Source: Paenibacillus ferrarius
GTDB taxonomy: Bacteria; Bacillota; Bacilli; Paenibacillales; NBRC-103111
Assembly (NCBI RefSeq): GCF_002027705.1
Contig: NZ_MBTG01000034.1
Span: forward strand, 124,001 to 188,000
Length of the DNA stretch: 64,000 nt
Direction of reading: 5' to 3'
Shown piece by piece: positions 27,379 through 35,968 of the stretch; the first letter of the stretch is position 1, and each line of letters starts with the position of its first letter. The position numbers and the translations under genes were made by a program. The notes under the pieces were generated by a model. It did no database searches. It had not been told where the DNA came from and saw nothing but the letters and a program-made list of their open reading frames with translations.

Positions 27379-28539
27379 ATGAAAATTACTGGCGTGAATA
27401 CGTTTGTCGTCGATTGTTACCGTACAAACTTCGTATTCGTTAAAATCTATACAGATGCAGGTATTTCAGGGGTTGGCGAAGCGACGCTGGAGTATAAAGA
27501 GAATGCTGTAGTTGGGGCAATTGAAGATATTAAACGGTACCTGATCGGTAAAAGCCCGTTTGATATCGAAGCTCATTATCACAATATATATCGCGATGCC
27601 TACTGGCGGGGTGGAGCCGTTCTGATGTCTGCGCTCAGTGCAGTGGAAATGGCTTTGTGGGACATTAACGGTAAATCACTGGGCGTTCCGGTTCACAGGC
27701 TGCTTGGTGGCAAGGTTCACGACAAGGTGAAGGTGTATGCCAATGGGTGGTTTGCGGGTGCCACTTGTGTAGCGGATTTTGGGATTAAAGCCAAGGAAGC
27801 GATGGATCGAGGATTCAAGGGATTGAAGTGGGACCCGTTCGGCAAAGCGTACATGACCCTCTCGAATGAGGAACTGGATAAGGCTCTCGAATGCATTGGC
27901 GTTGTGAGAGATGCCGTCGGTTATGATATGGATCTATTCATTGAAGGGCATGGCCGTTTTAATGTACCTACTGCGATCAAGATCGCTAAGGAGATTGAGG
28001 CTTTCAAACCGGTGTGGTTCGAAGAACCGGTTCCACCTGATAATTTGGACGCCATGGTAGACGTAAGGCGGAAATCTCCGGTGGCCATCGCAGGCGGGGA
28101 ACGATTGTTTACACGCGAAGCATTTAGCGAAGTGTTCAAGCGAAGAGCGCTTGACTATGTGCAGCCGGATATCAGCCATGCCGGAGGCATTATGGAATGC
28201 CGCAAAATTGCTGCGATGGCGGAGTCGAACTATATTCCATTCGCCCCGCACAATCCAAGCGGTCCTGTAGCTAACGCAGCTACACTGCAATTGGCCGCCT
28301 GCACGCCTAACTTTTTCTATCTGGAAATTATGGCAAGTGATGTGCCTTGGCGCAAAGAGATCACGGACGAACAGTTGCATTTCGAGGATGGCTATATGAC
28401 AATCCCGGATAAACCGGGTTTAGGCATTGAACTGTATGAAGACTCAGCCATTAAGCATCCTTATGCCCCGCACGATTTAAGGCATTATAACGGGCAACTT
28501 ATTCAAATTCGACCGCCGGCTGCCGAGCACTACTTTTAA
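27379..28539 (+). CDS. enolase-superfamily sugar-acid dehydratase (galactonate dehydratase type)
   Basis: A 386-residue mandelate racemase/muconate lactonizing family protein with N-terminal capping and C-terminal barrel domains. Residues at the positions used in E. coli D-galactonate dehydratase (183, 185, 209, 235, 285, 310) recur here with a constant offset of six: Glu189 and His191 in FIEGHGRF, Glu215 in FEEP, Glu241 in GGERL, His291 in APHNPSGP and Glu316 in FYLEIM. One metal ligand is Glu189 instead of Asp. This supports dehydration of an aldonate to a 2-keto-3-deoxy acid; the exact sugar acid is inferred only. RBS AGGGGTG precedes the ATG. Next gene after 31 bases. Confidence 0.9.
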   Translation: MKITGVNTFVVDCYRTNFVFVKIYTDAGISGVGEATLEYKENAVVGAIEDIKRYLIGKSPFDIEAHYHNIYRDAYWRGGAVLMSALSAVEMALWDINGKSLGVPVHRLLGGKVHDKVKVYANGWFAGATCVADFGIKAKEAMDRGFKGLKWDPFGKAYMTLSNEELDKALECIGVVRDAVGYDMDLFIEGHGRFNVPTAIKIAKEIEAFKPVWFEEPVPPDNLDAMVDVRRKSPVAIAGGERLFTREAFSEVFKRRALDYVQPDISHAGGIMECRKIAAMAESNYIPFAPHNPSGPVANAATLQLAACTPNFFYLEIMASDVPWRKEITDEQLHFEDGYMTIPDKPGLGIELYEDSAIKHPYAPHDLRHYNGQLIQIRPPAAEHYF

Positions 28540-28570
28540 GTCATTTTAGAAACCGAGGTGAAGAATCGTT

Positions 28571-29323
28571 ATGTTTGATTTATTTGGCAAAGTGGTCATG
28601 GTAACGGGATCATCGCAAGGTCTCGGACGCGGGATGATCTTAGGTATGGCTGAAGCGGGAGCTGATGTGATTATTAACGCTCTGGAGATTACGGAAAGCG
28701 CACTTCAACTTGTTGAGCAAGTCAAGGTGATGGGGCGGGATGCCATTGTGATCCAAGCGGATGTCAGCCAGGAAGCGGATGTCCAGAGATTGTTTCATAT
28801 GGCGGTAGAGAAGTATGGACGCCTAGATATACTGGTCAACAATGCCGGCACTTCCCGGGCGGAAACGATAGTCGAAACCTCGCTGCAAAGTTGGAATGAA
28901 ATTATTAACAACAACTTGACGAGCACCTTCTTATGCTCCAAGTATGCCATGGACATCATGATGCCGCAAAAAAGCGGCAGGATTATTTCCATCAGTTCCG
29001 TCGTTGGACATCAGGGTGCTTTATATGGCCATGTTCACTACGCTGCTAGTAAAAGCGGACAGATCGGCTTCACGAAAACGCTCGCTCGGACGGCTGCTCC
29101 TTATGGCATTACTGTTAACGCGATCGCTCCGGGCATCATCGAAACTGAATTGTTGCATCAAACGCATGGGGATGAGAAGGTGAAGATTTTAACGGAGTCT
29201 GTTCCCCTAGGCTTAGGGAAGCTTGAAGACGTTGCGGCTGCAGCGGTATTCCTGGCAAGCGACGAAGCTAGGTACATTACCGGAGTTATTCTGGATGTGA
29301 ACGGCGGTCTATATTTAAGATAA
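28571..29323 (+). CDS. SDR family oxidoreductase (KduD/Gno-like)
   Basis: A 250-residue dehydrogenase with TGSSQGLG at 12-19, NNAG near 90, catalytic Ser142/143, Tyr157 and Lys161 (YAASK), and the PGIIETE segment. Its size and linkage to a sugar-acid dehydratase resemble gluconate 5-dehydrogenase or 2-deoxy-gluconate 3-dehydrogenase (KduD) types, so it may interconvert a keto-sugar acid in the same pathway. That substrate is an inference from context. RBS GAGGTGA lies at 28555-28561 before the ATG. The DUF6259-like gene starts 19 bases after its stop. Confidence 0.92.
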   Translation: MFDLFGKVVMVTGSSQGLGRGMILGMAEAGADVIINALEITESALQLVEQVKVMGRDAIVIQADVSQEADVQRLFHMAVEKYGRLDILVNNAGTSRAETIVETSLQSWNEIINNNLTSTFLCSKYAMDIMMPQKSGRIISISSVVGHQGALYGHVHYAASKSGQIGFTKTLARTAAPYGITVNAIAPGIIETELLHQTHGDEKVKILTESVPLGLGKLEDVAAAAVFLASDEARYITGVILDVNGGLYLR

Positions 29324-29342
29324 GGAAAGGACAGATTGGGAC

Positions 29343-31304
29343 ATGACACATTCAATTAAGGCAGGGAAGTTACAGTTTGCCCTGGATTCGCAGGGGCGGT
29401 TCGTACGTTGGTCGGCTGAGGGACTTCTATTACAAGAGAGCACAGGAGCAGATTTCTGGAGAATTCAACTCGACGACGGCGAGTTTCGCGACATGTCCGT
29501 TCGTTCAAGTTTTCAAAGCGGGACCGTAACCGAAATTGAGGGTGGATTGGCTATTCAATACAATCAGCTCGAAGCAGAGGACGGCAATACGTATCCCGTA
29601 TTGTTTCGGGTGCAGGTCCTGGTAGTAGGCGAGCAATTGCACTTCTCCTACAAGGTAACCAATCAAAGCGAAGTACGGGTCAATGAGGTCAAACTTCCAT
29701 TCGTAGATGTATCCGTCGTTGCAGATGAACAGCGTTCTCGAGATGTCCTATTCCGCAGTCAGGGGCATGGACACCGGCTTGCAGATCCTTGGCCGGCAAT
29801 TGACAAGGCTCACACGGAATACATGTCCAGTGATGACCATGAGATTTGGCTCGACATGACCTATCCGAGTTTCGGCAGCATGGCATGGTTTGGCGTGCAG
29901 AGTGGTTCGCATTTCCTATATGTAGGTCGGCATGATGACAACTTCACTACTTGTGTGTTGGCCGCAGGAATAGGTCCGCGCAACAGCGATCCGCGTCTTG
30001 TTCTAGCCGTTTCTCAGTTCCCATTAGTGCAAAGCGGAGAAGAGGTTTCCTCTCCGACCTCTGTCGTAGCGTTCGTTCCCGGAGATTGGCGGCAAGGCTC
30101 GGCCATTTACCGGCAATGGGCTGACGGTTGGTTCAGTGAACCGCAGAAACCTGAGTGGGTACAGGAGCTTCCCGGTTGGCAGCGCATCATCATGAAGCAT
30201 CAGTTCGGCAAAATTTACTTCCGGTATGAAGATTTACCGCGCGTCTACGAGGAAGGCAAAGCAGTCGGGGTGGAAATGATTCTGCTCTTCGGTTGGTGGA
30301 AAGGCGGATTCGACAACGGTTATCCCGTCTATGAGCCTGACCCTGCCCTTGGCGGAGAAGAAGGGTTTAAAGCAGCGATTTCGGAAGTGCAGCGTCGGGG
30401 GGGACGGGTTGCTCTCTACACAAATGGTGTGCTGATCGATGTGAAATCCGACTATTACAAGGAAACCGGGCATCGGATTTGCCGCAAAAATATTGATGGC
30501 ATGGAGTACAGGGAGCATTATAAATTCAACAATGACGGCATGCTGCTGCGCAATTTTGGCTATAAAAGCTTTGTGTCTGCCTGTCAGGCCACCGATGAAT
30601 GGAATAAGCATCTTACCCAGATCGGTCAACAAAAATTAAGCTACAATCCGGACTCTATTTTCTACGATCAGATTGCTGGACATTTTCCACATCTCTGTTT
30701 CGATGCTTCGCATGATCATGGAAACCGTGGAGATAACGAGACGGTTTATCGGCGGCGCAATTTGCAGCAAATGCGTGAATTATGCACAGGAGATAAAGCT
30801 TTCGGCTCTGAATTCGTTGTCGATTGCTATGCGCCTCTTCTGGATTTCCATCATAGCTGCCAATATGCGAGCTTTAAAGATGAGGAATCGTTCCCAGAGC
30901 TTTATCGGCAAACGTTCCCCGAGACGATTATGTCCAATCGCTACATGCATGATGAAAGAAGCGATTTTAAGCAGCAGCTTCACTTCGCTTTTGTGTATGG
31001 ATACCGCTTTGACATTGCCATTTACCGCTCTCGGGCGACAGTGACTGCGGCTCCGGCCTATGCGAGCCACGTCAAGGAACTGATCGCCTTACGCGATCGT
31101 TACTCCGAATTTTTCTATCACGGGACTTTCTCGCTGGATACTGATATGGAACTGCCTGAGGGAGTCGTCAAAACGGAATACGTTCATCAGACGAGAAGAC
31201 TCTTCGTATTCTGGAATGATTCCACGGAGGAGAAGTTGATCTCTTTCCAGAACCGAGTAATTCGTTTGGGAGCCAATGAACTTGTATGTGAAATTGTGGA
31301 ATAG
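29343..31304 (+). CDS. DUF6259-like glycoside hydrolase, probably cytoplasmic
   Basis: A 653-residue protein with no signal peptide. The N-terminal half (about 1-260) is a beta-sandwich typical of hydrolases acting with an alpha-galactosidase/alpha-amylase type barrel. The middle (about 275-560) looks like a barrel with MILLFGWWKGGFDNGYP, GRVALYTNGVLID, a possible catalytic Asp in PDSIFYDQIAG and a later EFVVDCYAPLLDFHH. A small C-terminal beta domain ends the protein. This matches what I know as DUF6259 proteins, which have no assigned chemistry. Context in locus 2 suggests cleavage of an imported glycoside that releases a sugar acid. The ATG at 29343 follows AAGGAAAGGA. Confidence 0.78.
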   Translation: MTHSIKAGKLQFALDSQGRFVRWSAEGLLLQESTGADFWRIQLDDGEFRDMSVRSSFQSGTVTEIEGGLAIQYNQLEAEDGNTYPVLFRVQVLVVGEQLHFSYKVTNQSEVRVNEVKLPFVDVSVVADEQRSRDVLFRSQGHGHRLADPWPAIDKAHTEYMSSDDHEIWLDMTYPSFGSMAWFGVQSGSHFLYVGRHDDNFTTCVLAAGIGPRNSDPRLVLAVSQFPLVQSGEEVSSPTSVVAFVPGDWRQGSAIYRQWADGWFSEPQKPEWVQELPGWQRIIMKHQFGKIYFRYEDLPRVYEEGKAVGVEMILLFGWWKGGFDNGYPVYEPDPALGGEEGFKAAISEVQRRGGRVALYTNGVLIDVKSDYYKETGHRICRKNIDGMEYREHYKFNNDGMLLRNFGYKSFVSACQATDEWNKHLTQIGQQKLSYNPDSIFYDQIAGHFPHLCFDASHDHGNRGDNETVYRRRNLQQMRELCTGDKAFGSEFVVDCYAPLLDFHHSCQYASFKDEESFPELYRQTFPETIMSNRYMHDERSDFKQQLHFAFVYGYRFDIAIYRSRATVTAAPAYASHVKELIALRDRYSEFFYHGTFSLDTDMELPEGVVKTEYVHQTRRLFVFWNDSTEEKLISFQNRVIRLGANELVCEIVE

Positions 31305-31387
31305 GTAACTGCAAAGAGGGAACAGCAAGGATGCTTTGTGTTCAAGTCGGCACGGAACAACCTTGTTGTTTTCGCTTTACGATAAAA

Positions 31388-31402
31388 CTAAAGCGCTTAC
31401 AA
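31388..31402 (+). promoter_or_regulatory. cre-like site upstream of the 1411-residue hydrolase
   Basis: CTAAAGCGCTTACAA matches the core AAAGCGCTTACA of CcpA catabolite-response elements. It is located 44 bases before the start codon, a position suited to carbon catabolite repression of a secreted depolymerase. Confidence 0.45.
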
Positions 31403-31445
31403 TTTATGTTAAATTTTCATATTCATAGAGGAGGCTGTTTGCGGT

Positions 31446-34400
31446 ATGTCTAAAAAAGTTATCTGGGGTGTGATTATTAGTATTTGTTTGGCTGCATGGT
31501 TATTCCGAGCACCAGCAAGCCTGGCTGTTGGGGTTGGAGATATGGGCGTACTGCAATTTCAAGACGATTTTAGCGATGGTATGTCGTTATGGAAGGGGGT
31601 AAAAGGATCATGGGTGGTTGACAACGGTGCTCTCCGGGTTACCTCGGGCAGCACTAACGAAATAGAGCCTAAGGGATCGAATTCCATTTGGCAGGATCAA
31701 ATCGTCGAGTTTCGCATCCAAATAGTGGGAGCGCCAGGAGGCGGTTTTACAAGAGTTTTTACAAGATATGTGAGTAACACAAGCAATTTGGGCTTGTTGA
31801 TCAGACCTACGGGGTTAAGCTATACAATAAATGGAGCTGCGGAGTCGTACCTTTCCAGTTATACATTTACCGTGGGTACTAACTATGACGTAAAGATGAT
31901 GCTGTCTGGAAGCACGGCAACCATTTATGCCAAGAAGGATTGGGAATCCAATTACACGAGCGCGGGGACGATTGCGGGACTGCCCGTACAAAGCGGAAAG
32001 CTGAAATTCCAAACCTCCAACGACAAGGTGCTGCTGGATAATGTCAAAGTATCGAATACGCAATCTTCCGCTTTTATGGCGAATGGAAGCGTGTTGTCAT
32101 CTTTGAATTTGGGAAGTCAATCTGCTTTGCCGCTAATCAATACAACTGGTAAAGCCGTTGCCTGGACATCAAGTGACACGACAAGGGCAACCGTAGATGG
32201 CAATGGTGTGGTCACTGCTGCCGGCAGGGGTCTGGTGACGATTACGGCTTCCACGGCAGATAGTCTGGAACAAGTCAGATTTGATATTTATGTGAAGGAT
32301 CCCCTCGATTCGATAGGCGTGTTGCAGTTCCAGGACGATTTCAGCAACGGCATGAGTTTGTGGCATGCCGCATCCGGAGCATGGGGAATTGACCATTCGC
32401 AGCTTATTTCTCCGGCCGCTTCGTCCTCACTGATTGAGCCGAAAGGGATATTTACCAAATGGCGGAACATGACGGTAGCCATGAGATTCAATAGACTCGC
32501 CACAAGCTCAAATGACAATTTCATTTCGATCAAATTAAGGTATGTCAGCGAGGCGGATTATACAAGATTGCTGATTAGAAGCACGGGATTAAGTTATATC
32601 CAAGCAGGTGGAGCGGAGCAGTCTTTTTATGCAACGACTTTCAATACGGGAACGGATTATGATATCAAATTGGTAGCCATTGACGATTTGGTGCAAGTAT
32701 ATGTAAAAAGCGCTGCTGATCCTAATTACATTGTTGCGGGTGCGATTTCCAATGCTTCCTATAATTACGGCAAAGTACAACTGACAACGTACAATGTCAA
32801 GGCGGCTTTAGACAACATTCAAATATGGAACCTTGAAAAGATACCGCTTATGCTAGGCAAAAAGTTAAGCGTTTTCAACAAGGGCGATAGCGAATCGCTG
32901 CAGTTGACGAATACGACCGGGAAAAGTGTGATTTGGAGTTCAAGCGACAACCAGGTAGCGACCGTAGATCAGACTGGAACTGTGACCCCGCTCGCGCGGG
33001 GGCAGGCGATCATTACCGCAGCAACGAATGACAGCATCTATCAGGATAAAGCTGAAATCGTGGTCATGGATCCGATTAATCCTACTGGTATCTTGCAGTT
33101 CCAGGACGATTTCAGCGAGGGCATGAGCGTTTGGAAAGCGGTGTATGGGACTTGGAAGGTTGATAATTCTCGGCTATCTTCCACCTCAACGGCCTCCTCA
33201 TTGATCGAAATGAAAGGGGCAGAAGCAATGTGGAGGAACCAGACGATTGCTATGAGGTTTAATCGGGGTGAAAATCTGGCAGGCAACTTTATTTCAGTGA
33301 AATTCAGGTATGTCAGCGAGGTCGATTATACACGTTTACTAATCAGAAGCACGGGATTAAGTTACGTCAAAGCGGGTGGCACAGAGCAGTCGATGTATGC
33401 CATGACTTTTAACATGGATACGGATTACGATATTAAATTGGTCGCTTTGGATAATTGGGTTCAGGTTTATGTGAAAAGCGCAACTGACCTCGACTATACG
33501 TATGCAGGTGCCATTTCCAATGTCTCCTATGCCTTCGGCAAGGTGCAGCTGACAACTTACAATGTGAAGGCTGCTTTTGATCACATCCAAATATGGAATC
33601 ATGAAAGTTCGCCCTTTGTCTTGGGCGCCAAACTAACTGCGATTGCAAGTGGGAATAGCGAACCGCTGCAGCTGAACAATACGACAGAAAAAAGTGTGGC
33701 GTGGACTTCAAGCAATACGCAGGTGGCGACAGTAGATCAGATGGGAGTGGTTACAGCTATAGTGAAGGGTCAGACAGTCGTAACTGCGGCAACTTATGAT
33801 AATTCTTATCAGGAAAAGAGCGATATCGTCGTATATGTCCGGCCTACAGGGGTTACCCTCAACAAGCCTAGTACTTCCCTATACATGGGGGAAGCTGAGG
33901 AGCTTACTGCGGCGGTTAGCCCGTCGGATGTAGATAACCCGTTGACCATATGGACGTCCAGTAATCCTTCCGTGGTCAGTTTGGCAGGAGGTTCGAGTAC
34001 TTCCAAAGCGATTAAAGCTTTGTCTGCAGGCACTGCGGTCATCACCGTTACTACCGTAGATGGCGGATTTTCGGCTTCGACGCAAGTAGTTGTGAATGCT
34101 GTGCCGGAACCAACCGTATCGATGGCCGAATTCGCGATTGATCCGAATCCGAATGCTCTGCCGTCCCATTTCTTAGGAGCACATAACGAACAACTCGTTA
34201 AGGTTGGAAGGGTGACTGATTTTCAACTGGAAAGCTTTGATAATCTAGGAATGGACCTCCAGCTGCAAAATGTTCGTGGACCCGATGGTACGGGGGCGAA
34301 TTACTATTTGTACAACGAAGGTACGGTCATGAATTCCAAAGATCCGCGGTATCAGCAATTCTATGGGAATCGAACTGTTGGGGCGGTAGAGAGTGTGAAT

Positions 34401-35681
34401 CTCCAGCCTGGGTACCCGGGGTTATATCTTGCGGATTCCTATCATCTCGCCAATACGCTGGAGGTTCCCTACATATTTGTACTAAATGTAATCTCTCAGT
34501 CAGTGAGTGAAATCCTGACACAAGTCCAGCAGATGAAGCAGCAAACGACACAACCCATCTATGTGGAAATGGGGAACGAGCTTTATTCCATCTTGTTCGA
34601 TGCAAGCTTCCCATCAGTTTCTGAATATATAGCTAAATGCAAATTGATCTATCAGGGAATCAAAGACATAGATCCGACCATTCGAATCGGAATTGTGGCT
34701 GTGGCCAAAGATTTGGAAGACCGAATAGCTGCCGACCCTAATAATCTGCCAGACCCTGATGTGGATTGGGGATCTACACAAGGGGGACGAGTTGCGCTTT
34801 GGAATCAAACGCTAATGACAGACAGCAGTTTTTACGACGCCATCATCGTTCATGTGTATTCACCGATTCCCAGTCTATTTGATCTAACGAACAGCAAAAT
34901 GATGCGATACTTATACACGTATAATCAAAGTGCATTGGAAGGTCTGTCTATTCAGAAAAACCAATTCCCTGGCAAGGAAATATGGGTTACGGAATGGTCA
35001 TCTCTTCCAACCGTCCTATTCGGCGAGAAAGACCCTAACGAAAAGGCACGCAAACAATTTATGAAAACCCCGGCATTTGCGATGCACAATATGGAACGGG
35101 TGCTGCAAATGATCGAGTCGGGCGCAGTGACGATTACTGACGTACATGCGATGGTAGATCCACAAGGGTTTGGCATCGTTCAGCAAACCGCGGCGGGTGA
35201 ACTCGTTGAATTACCGAATTATTATGTATTTAAAGCTTTGGGAGGTCTGCTAAATACCAATAGCAGCTACTTCAAGCTCAATCTTTCACAAGGCGATGTA
35301 CAAAATGAAAAGCTGCGGTTCATAGCAACGGATGTCTATTACAACGTTGCGGATGTTGGTGCATGGGGTTTTGGTGATGCAAATGGCATTAAGAAGGTCG
35401 TTTTCGCCAATCGGACCATGAACCCTGTCAATGTTTCAATACCAGGCTGGGAGCTCAAGACGAATTGGGTTTATGGGGGCGCTAATCCTTTGCCATCGTT
35501 TCTGACGAACCCGAATGCGAGTTGGTTGGATGCGCCACAAGTTAATCCACTACCGGAGACGCCATCTTCCAGTTTCGCTGGAGAGATCCAATTGAAGCCT
35601 TATTCGATGACGATCGTGGATGTGACAGTTGTTGCTGCATCCGTCACAACAGCATCTGTATCTTCGGCACAATTGGATTGA
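31446..35681 (+). CDS. 1411-residue secreted hydrolase with three tandem sandwich/Big_2 units
   Basis: Signal peptide at about 1-27. Three tandem units of about 260 residues begin near residues 33, 292 and 550, each opening with LQFQDDFS. Each combines a concanavalin-like beta-sandwich with a Big_2 domain (SSDxxxATVDxxGxVT), and a fourth Big_2 follows near 800. The C-terminal part (about 895-1390) resembles a clan GH-A glycosidase: Glu1045 in VEMGNELYS as probable acid/base and Glu1183 in WVTEWSS as probable nucleophile. The family is not identifiable by eye; GH39, GH79 or an unclassified relative are options. RBS GGAGGC precedes the ATG. Units 2 and 3 are most alike, suggesting recent duplication. 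Confidence 0.85.
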   Translation: MSKKVIWGVIISICLAAWLFRAPASLAVGVGDMGVLQFQDDFSDGMSLWKGVKGSWVVDNGALRVTSGSTNEIEPKGSNSIWQDQIVEFRIQIVGAPGGGFTRVFTRYVSNTSNLGLLIRPTGLSYTINGAAESYLSSYTFTVGTNYDVKMMLSGSTATIYAKKDWESNYTSAGTIAGLPVQSGKLKFQTSNDKVLLDNVKVSNTQSSAFMANGSVLSSLNLGSQSALPLINTTGKAVAWTSSDTTRATVDGNGVVTAAGRGLVTITASTADSLEQVRFDIYVKDPLDSIGVLQFQDDFSNGMSLWHAASGAWGIDHSQLISPAASSSLIEPKGIFTKWRNMTVAMRFNRLATSSNDNFISIKLRYVSEADYTRLLIRSTGLSYIQAGGAEQSFYATTFNTGTDYDIKLVAIDDLVQVYVKSAADPNYIVAGAISNASYNYGKVQLTTYNVKAALDNIQIWNLEKIPLMLGKKLSVFNKGDSESLQLTNTTGKSVIWSSSDNQVATVDQTGTVTPLARGQAIITAATNDSIYQDKAEIVVMDPINPTGILQFQDDFSEGMSVWKAVYGTWKVDNSRLSSTSTASSLIEMKGAEAMWRNQTIAMRFNRGENLAGNFISVKFRYVSEVDYTRLLIRSTGLSYVKAGGTEQSMYAMTFNMDTDYDIKLVALDNWVQVYVKSATDLDYTYAGAISNVSYAFGKVQLTTYNVKAAFDHIQIWNHESSPFVLGAKLTAIASGNSEPLQLNNTTEKSVAWTSSNTQVATVDQMGVVTAIVKGQTVVTAATYDNSYQEKSDIVVYVRPTGVTLNKPSTSLYMGEAEELTAAVSPSDVDNPLTIWTSSNPSVVSLAGGSSTSKAIKALSAGTAVITVTTVDGGFSASTQVVVNAVPEPTVSMAEFAIDPNPNALPSHFLGAHNEQLVKVGRVTDFQLESFDNLGMDLQLQNVRGPDGTGANYYLYNEGTVMNSKDPRYQQFYGNRTVGAVESVNLQPGYPGLYLADSYHLANTLEVPYIFVLNVISQSVSEILTQVQQMKQQTTQPIYVEMGNELYSILFDASFPSVSEYIAKCKLIYQGIKDIDPTIRIGIVAVAKDLEDRIAADPNNLPDPDVDWGSTQGGRVALWNQTLMTDSSFYDAIIVHVYSPIPSLFDLTNSKMMRYLYTYNQSALEGLSIQKNQFPGKEIWVTEWSSLPTVLFGEKDPNEKARKQFMKTPAFAMHNMERVLQMIESGAVTITDVHAMVDPQGFGIVQQTAAGELVELPNYYVFKALGGLLNTNSSYFKLNLSQGDVQNEKLRFIATDVYYNVADVGAWGFGDANGIKKVVFANRTMNPVNVSIPGWELKTNWVYGGANPLPSFLTNPNASWLDAPQVNPLPETPSSSFAGEIQLKPYSMTIVDVTVVAASVTTASVSSAQLD

Positions 35682-35734
35682 TAAAATTTAATTCATCTCT
35701 AGTTCCAATTCTAGTATAATCTTTACAATTGCCA

Positions 35735-35763
35735 TTCCACGCGCACGGAAGATATGGTATAAT
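35735..35763 (+). promoter_or_regulatory. promoter with extended -10 upstream of the synthase/kinase pair
   Basis: TTCCAC (35735-35740), 17-base spacer, TATAAT (35758-35763) with TGG directly ahead, an extended -10. Transcription would begin near 35770, leaving a leader of about 200 bases before the synthase start. Another TATAAT lies at 35715-35720 with a weaker -35. Confidence 0.5.
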
Positions 35764-35883
35764 TCTCGCGTATTTGATTACTCATATTGATGATCAGGAG
35801 TTGCTGTGTCTGCATTGTTGAGTACAAATTGAATTGAGCCAGAAGGATTAATACTTTAATTGTTCAGCTCTGTCATACAAACT

Positions 35884-35921
35884 GGGCTTACAACTTTAAC
35901 CGTTGTAGGCCTATTTTTTTT
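35884..35921 (+). terminator. Rho-independent terminator between promoter and synthase gene
   Basis: Arms GGGCTTACAAC and GTTGTAGGCCT with one wobble pair, 7-base loop, followed by eight T. It is 203 bases beyond the hydrolase stop but only about 115 bases after the promoter at 35735-35763. It could end the hydrolase transcript, end a small RNA, or act as an attenuator for the synthase gene. Confidence 0.8.
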
Positions 35922-35968
35922 CAATGGACGATGATGTATAGATATTGTCAGTGAAGGGGCTACAAACC

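Noticed and set aside
28571..29323. Naming the SDR as KduD or gluconate 5-dehydrogenase
   Set aside because: The motifs are common to the whole SDR family, and substrate cannot be deduced from sequence alone.
35806..35832. Eight-codon leader peptide in the synthase leader
   Set aside because: It has an AGGAG site, but such tiny frames arise by chance, and there is no run of a single regulatory amino acid beyond two Leu codons. It is kept only as part of the leader observation.
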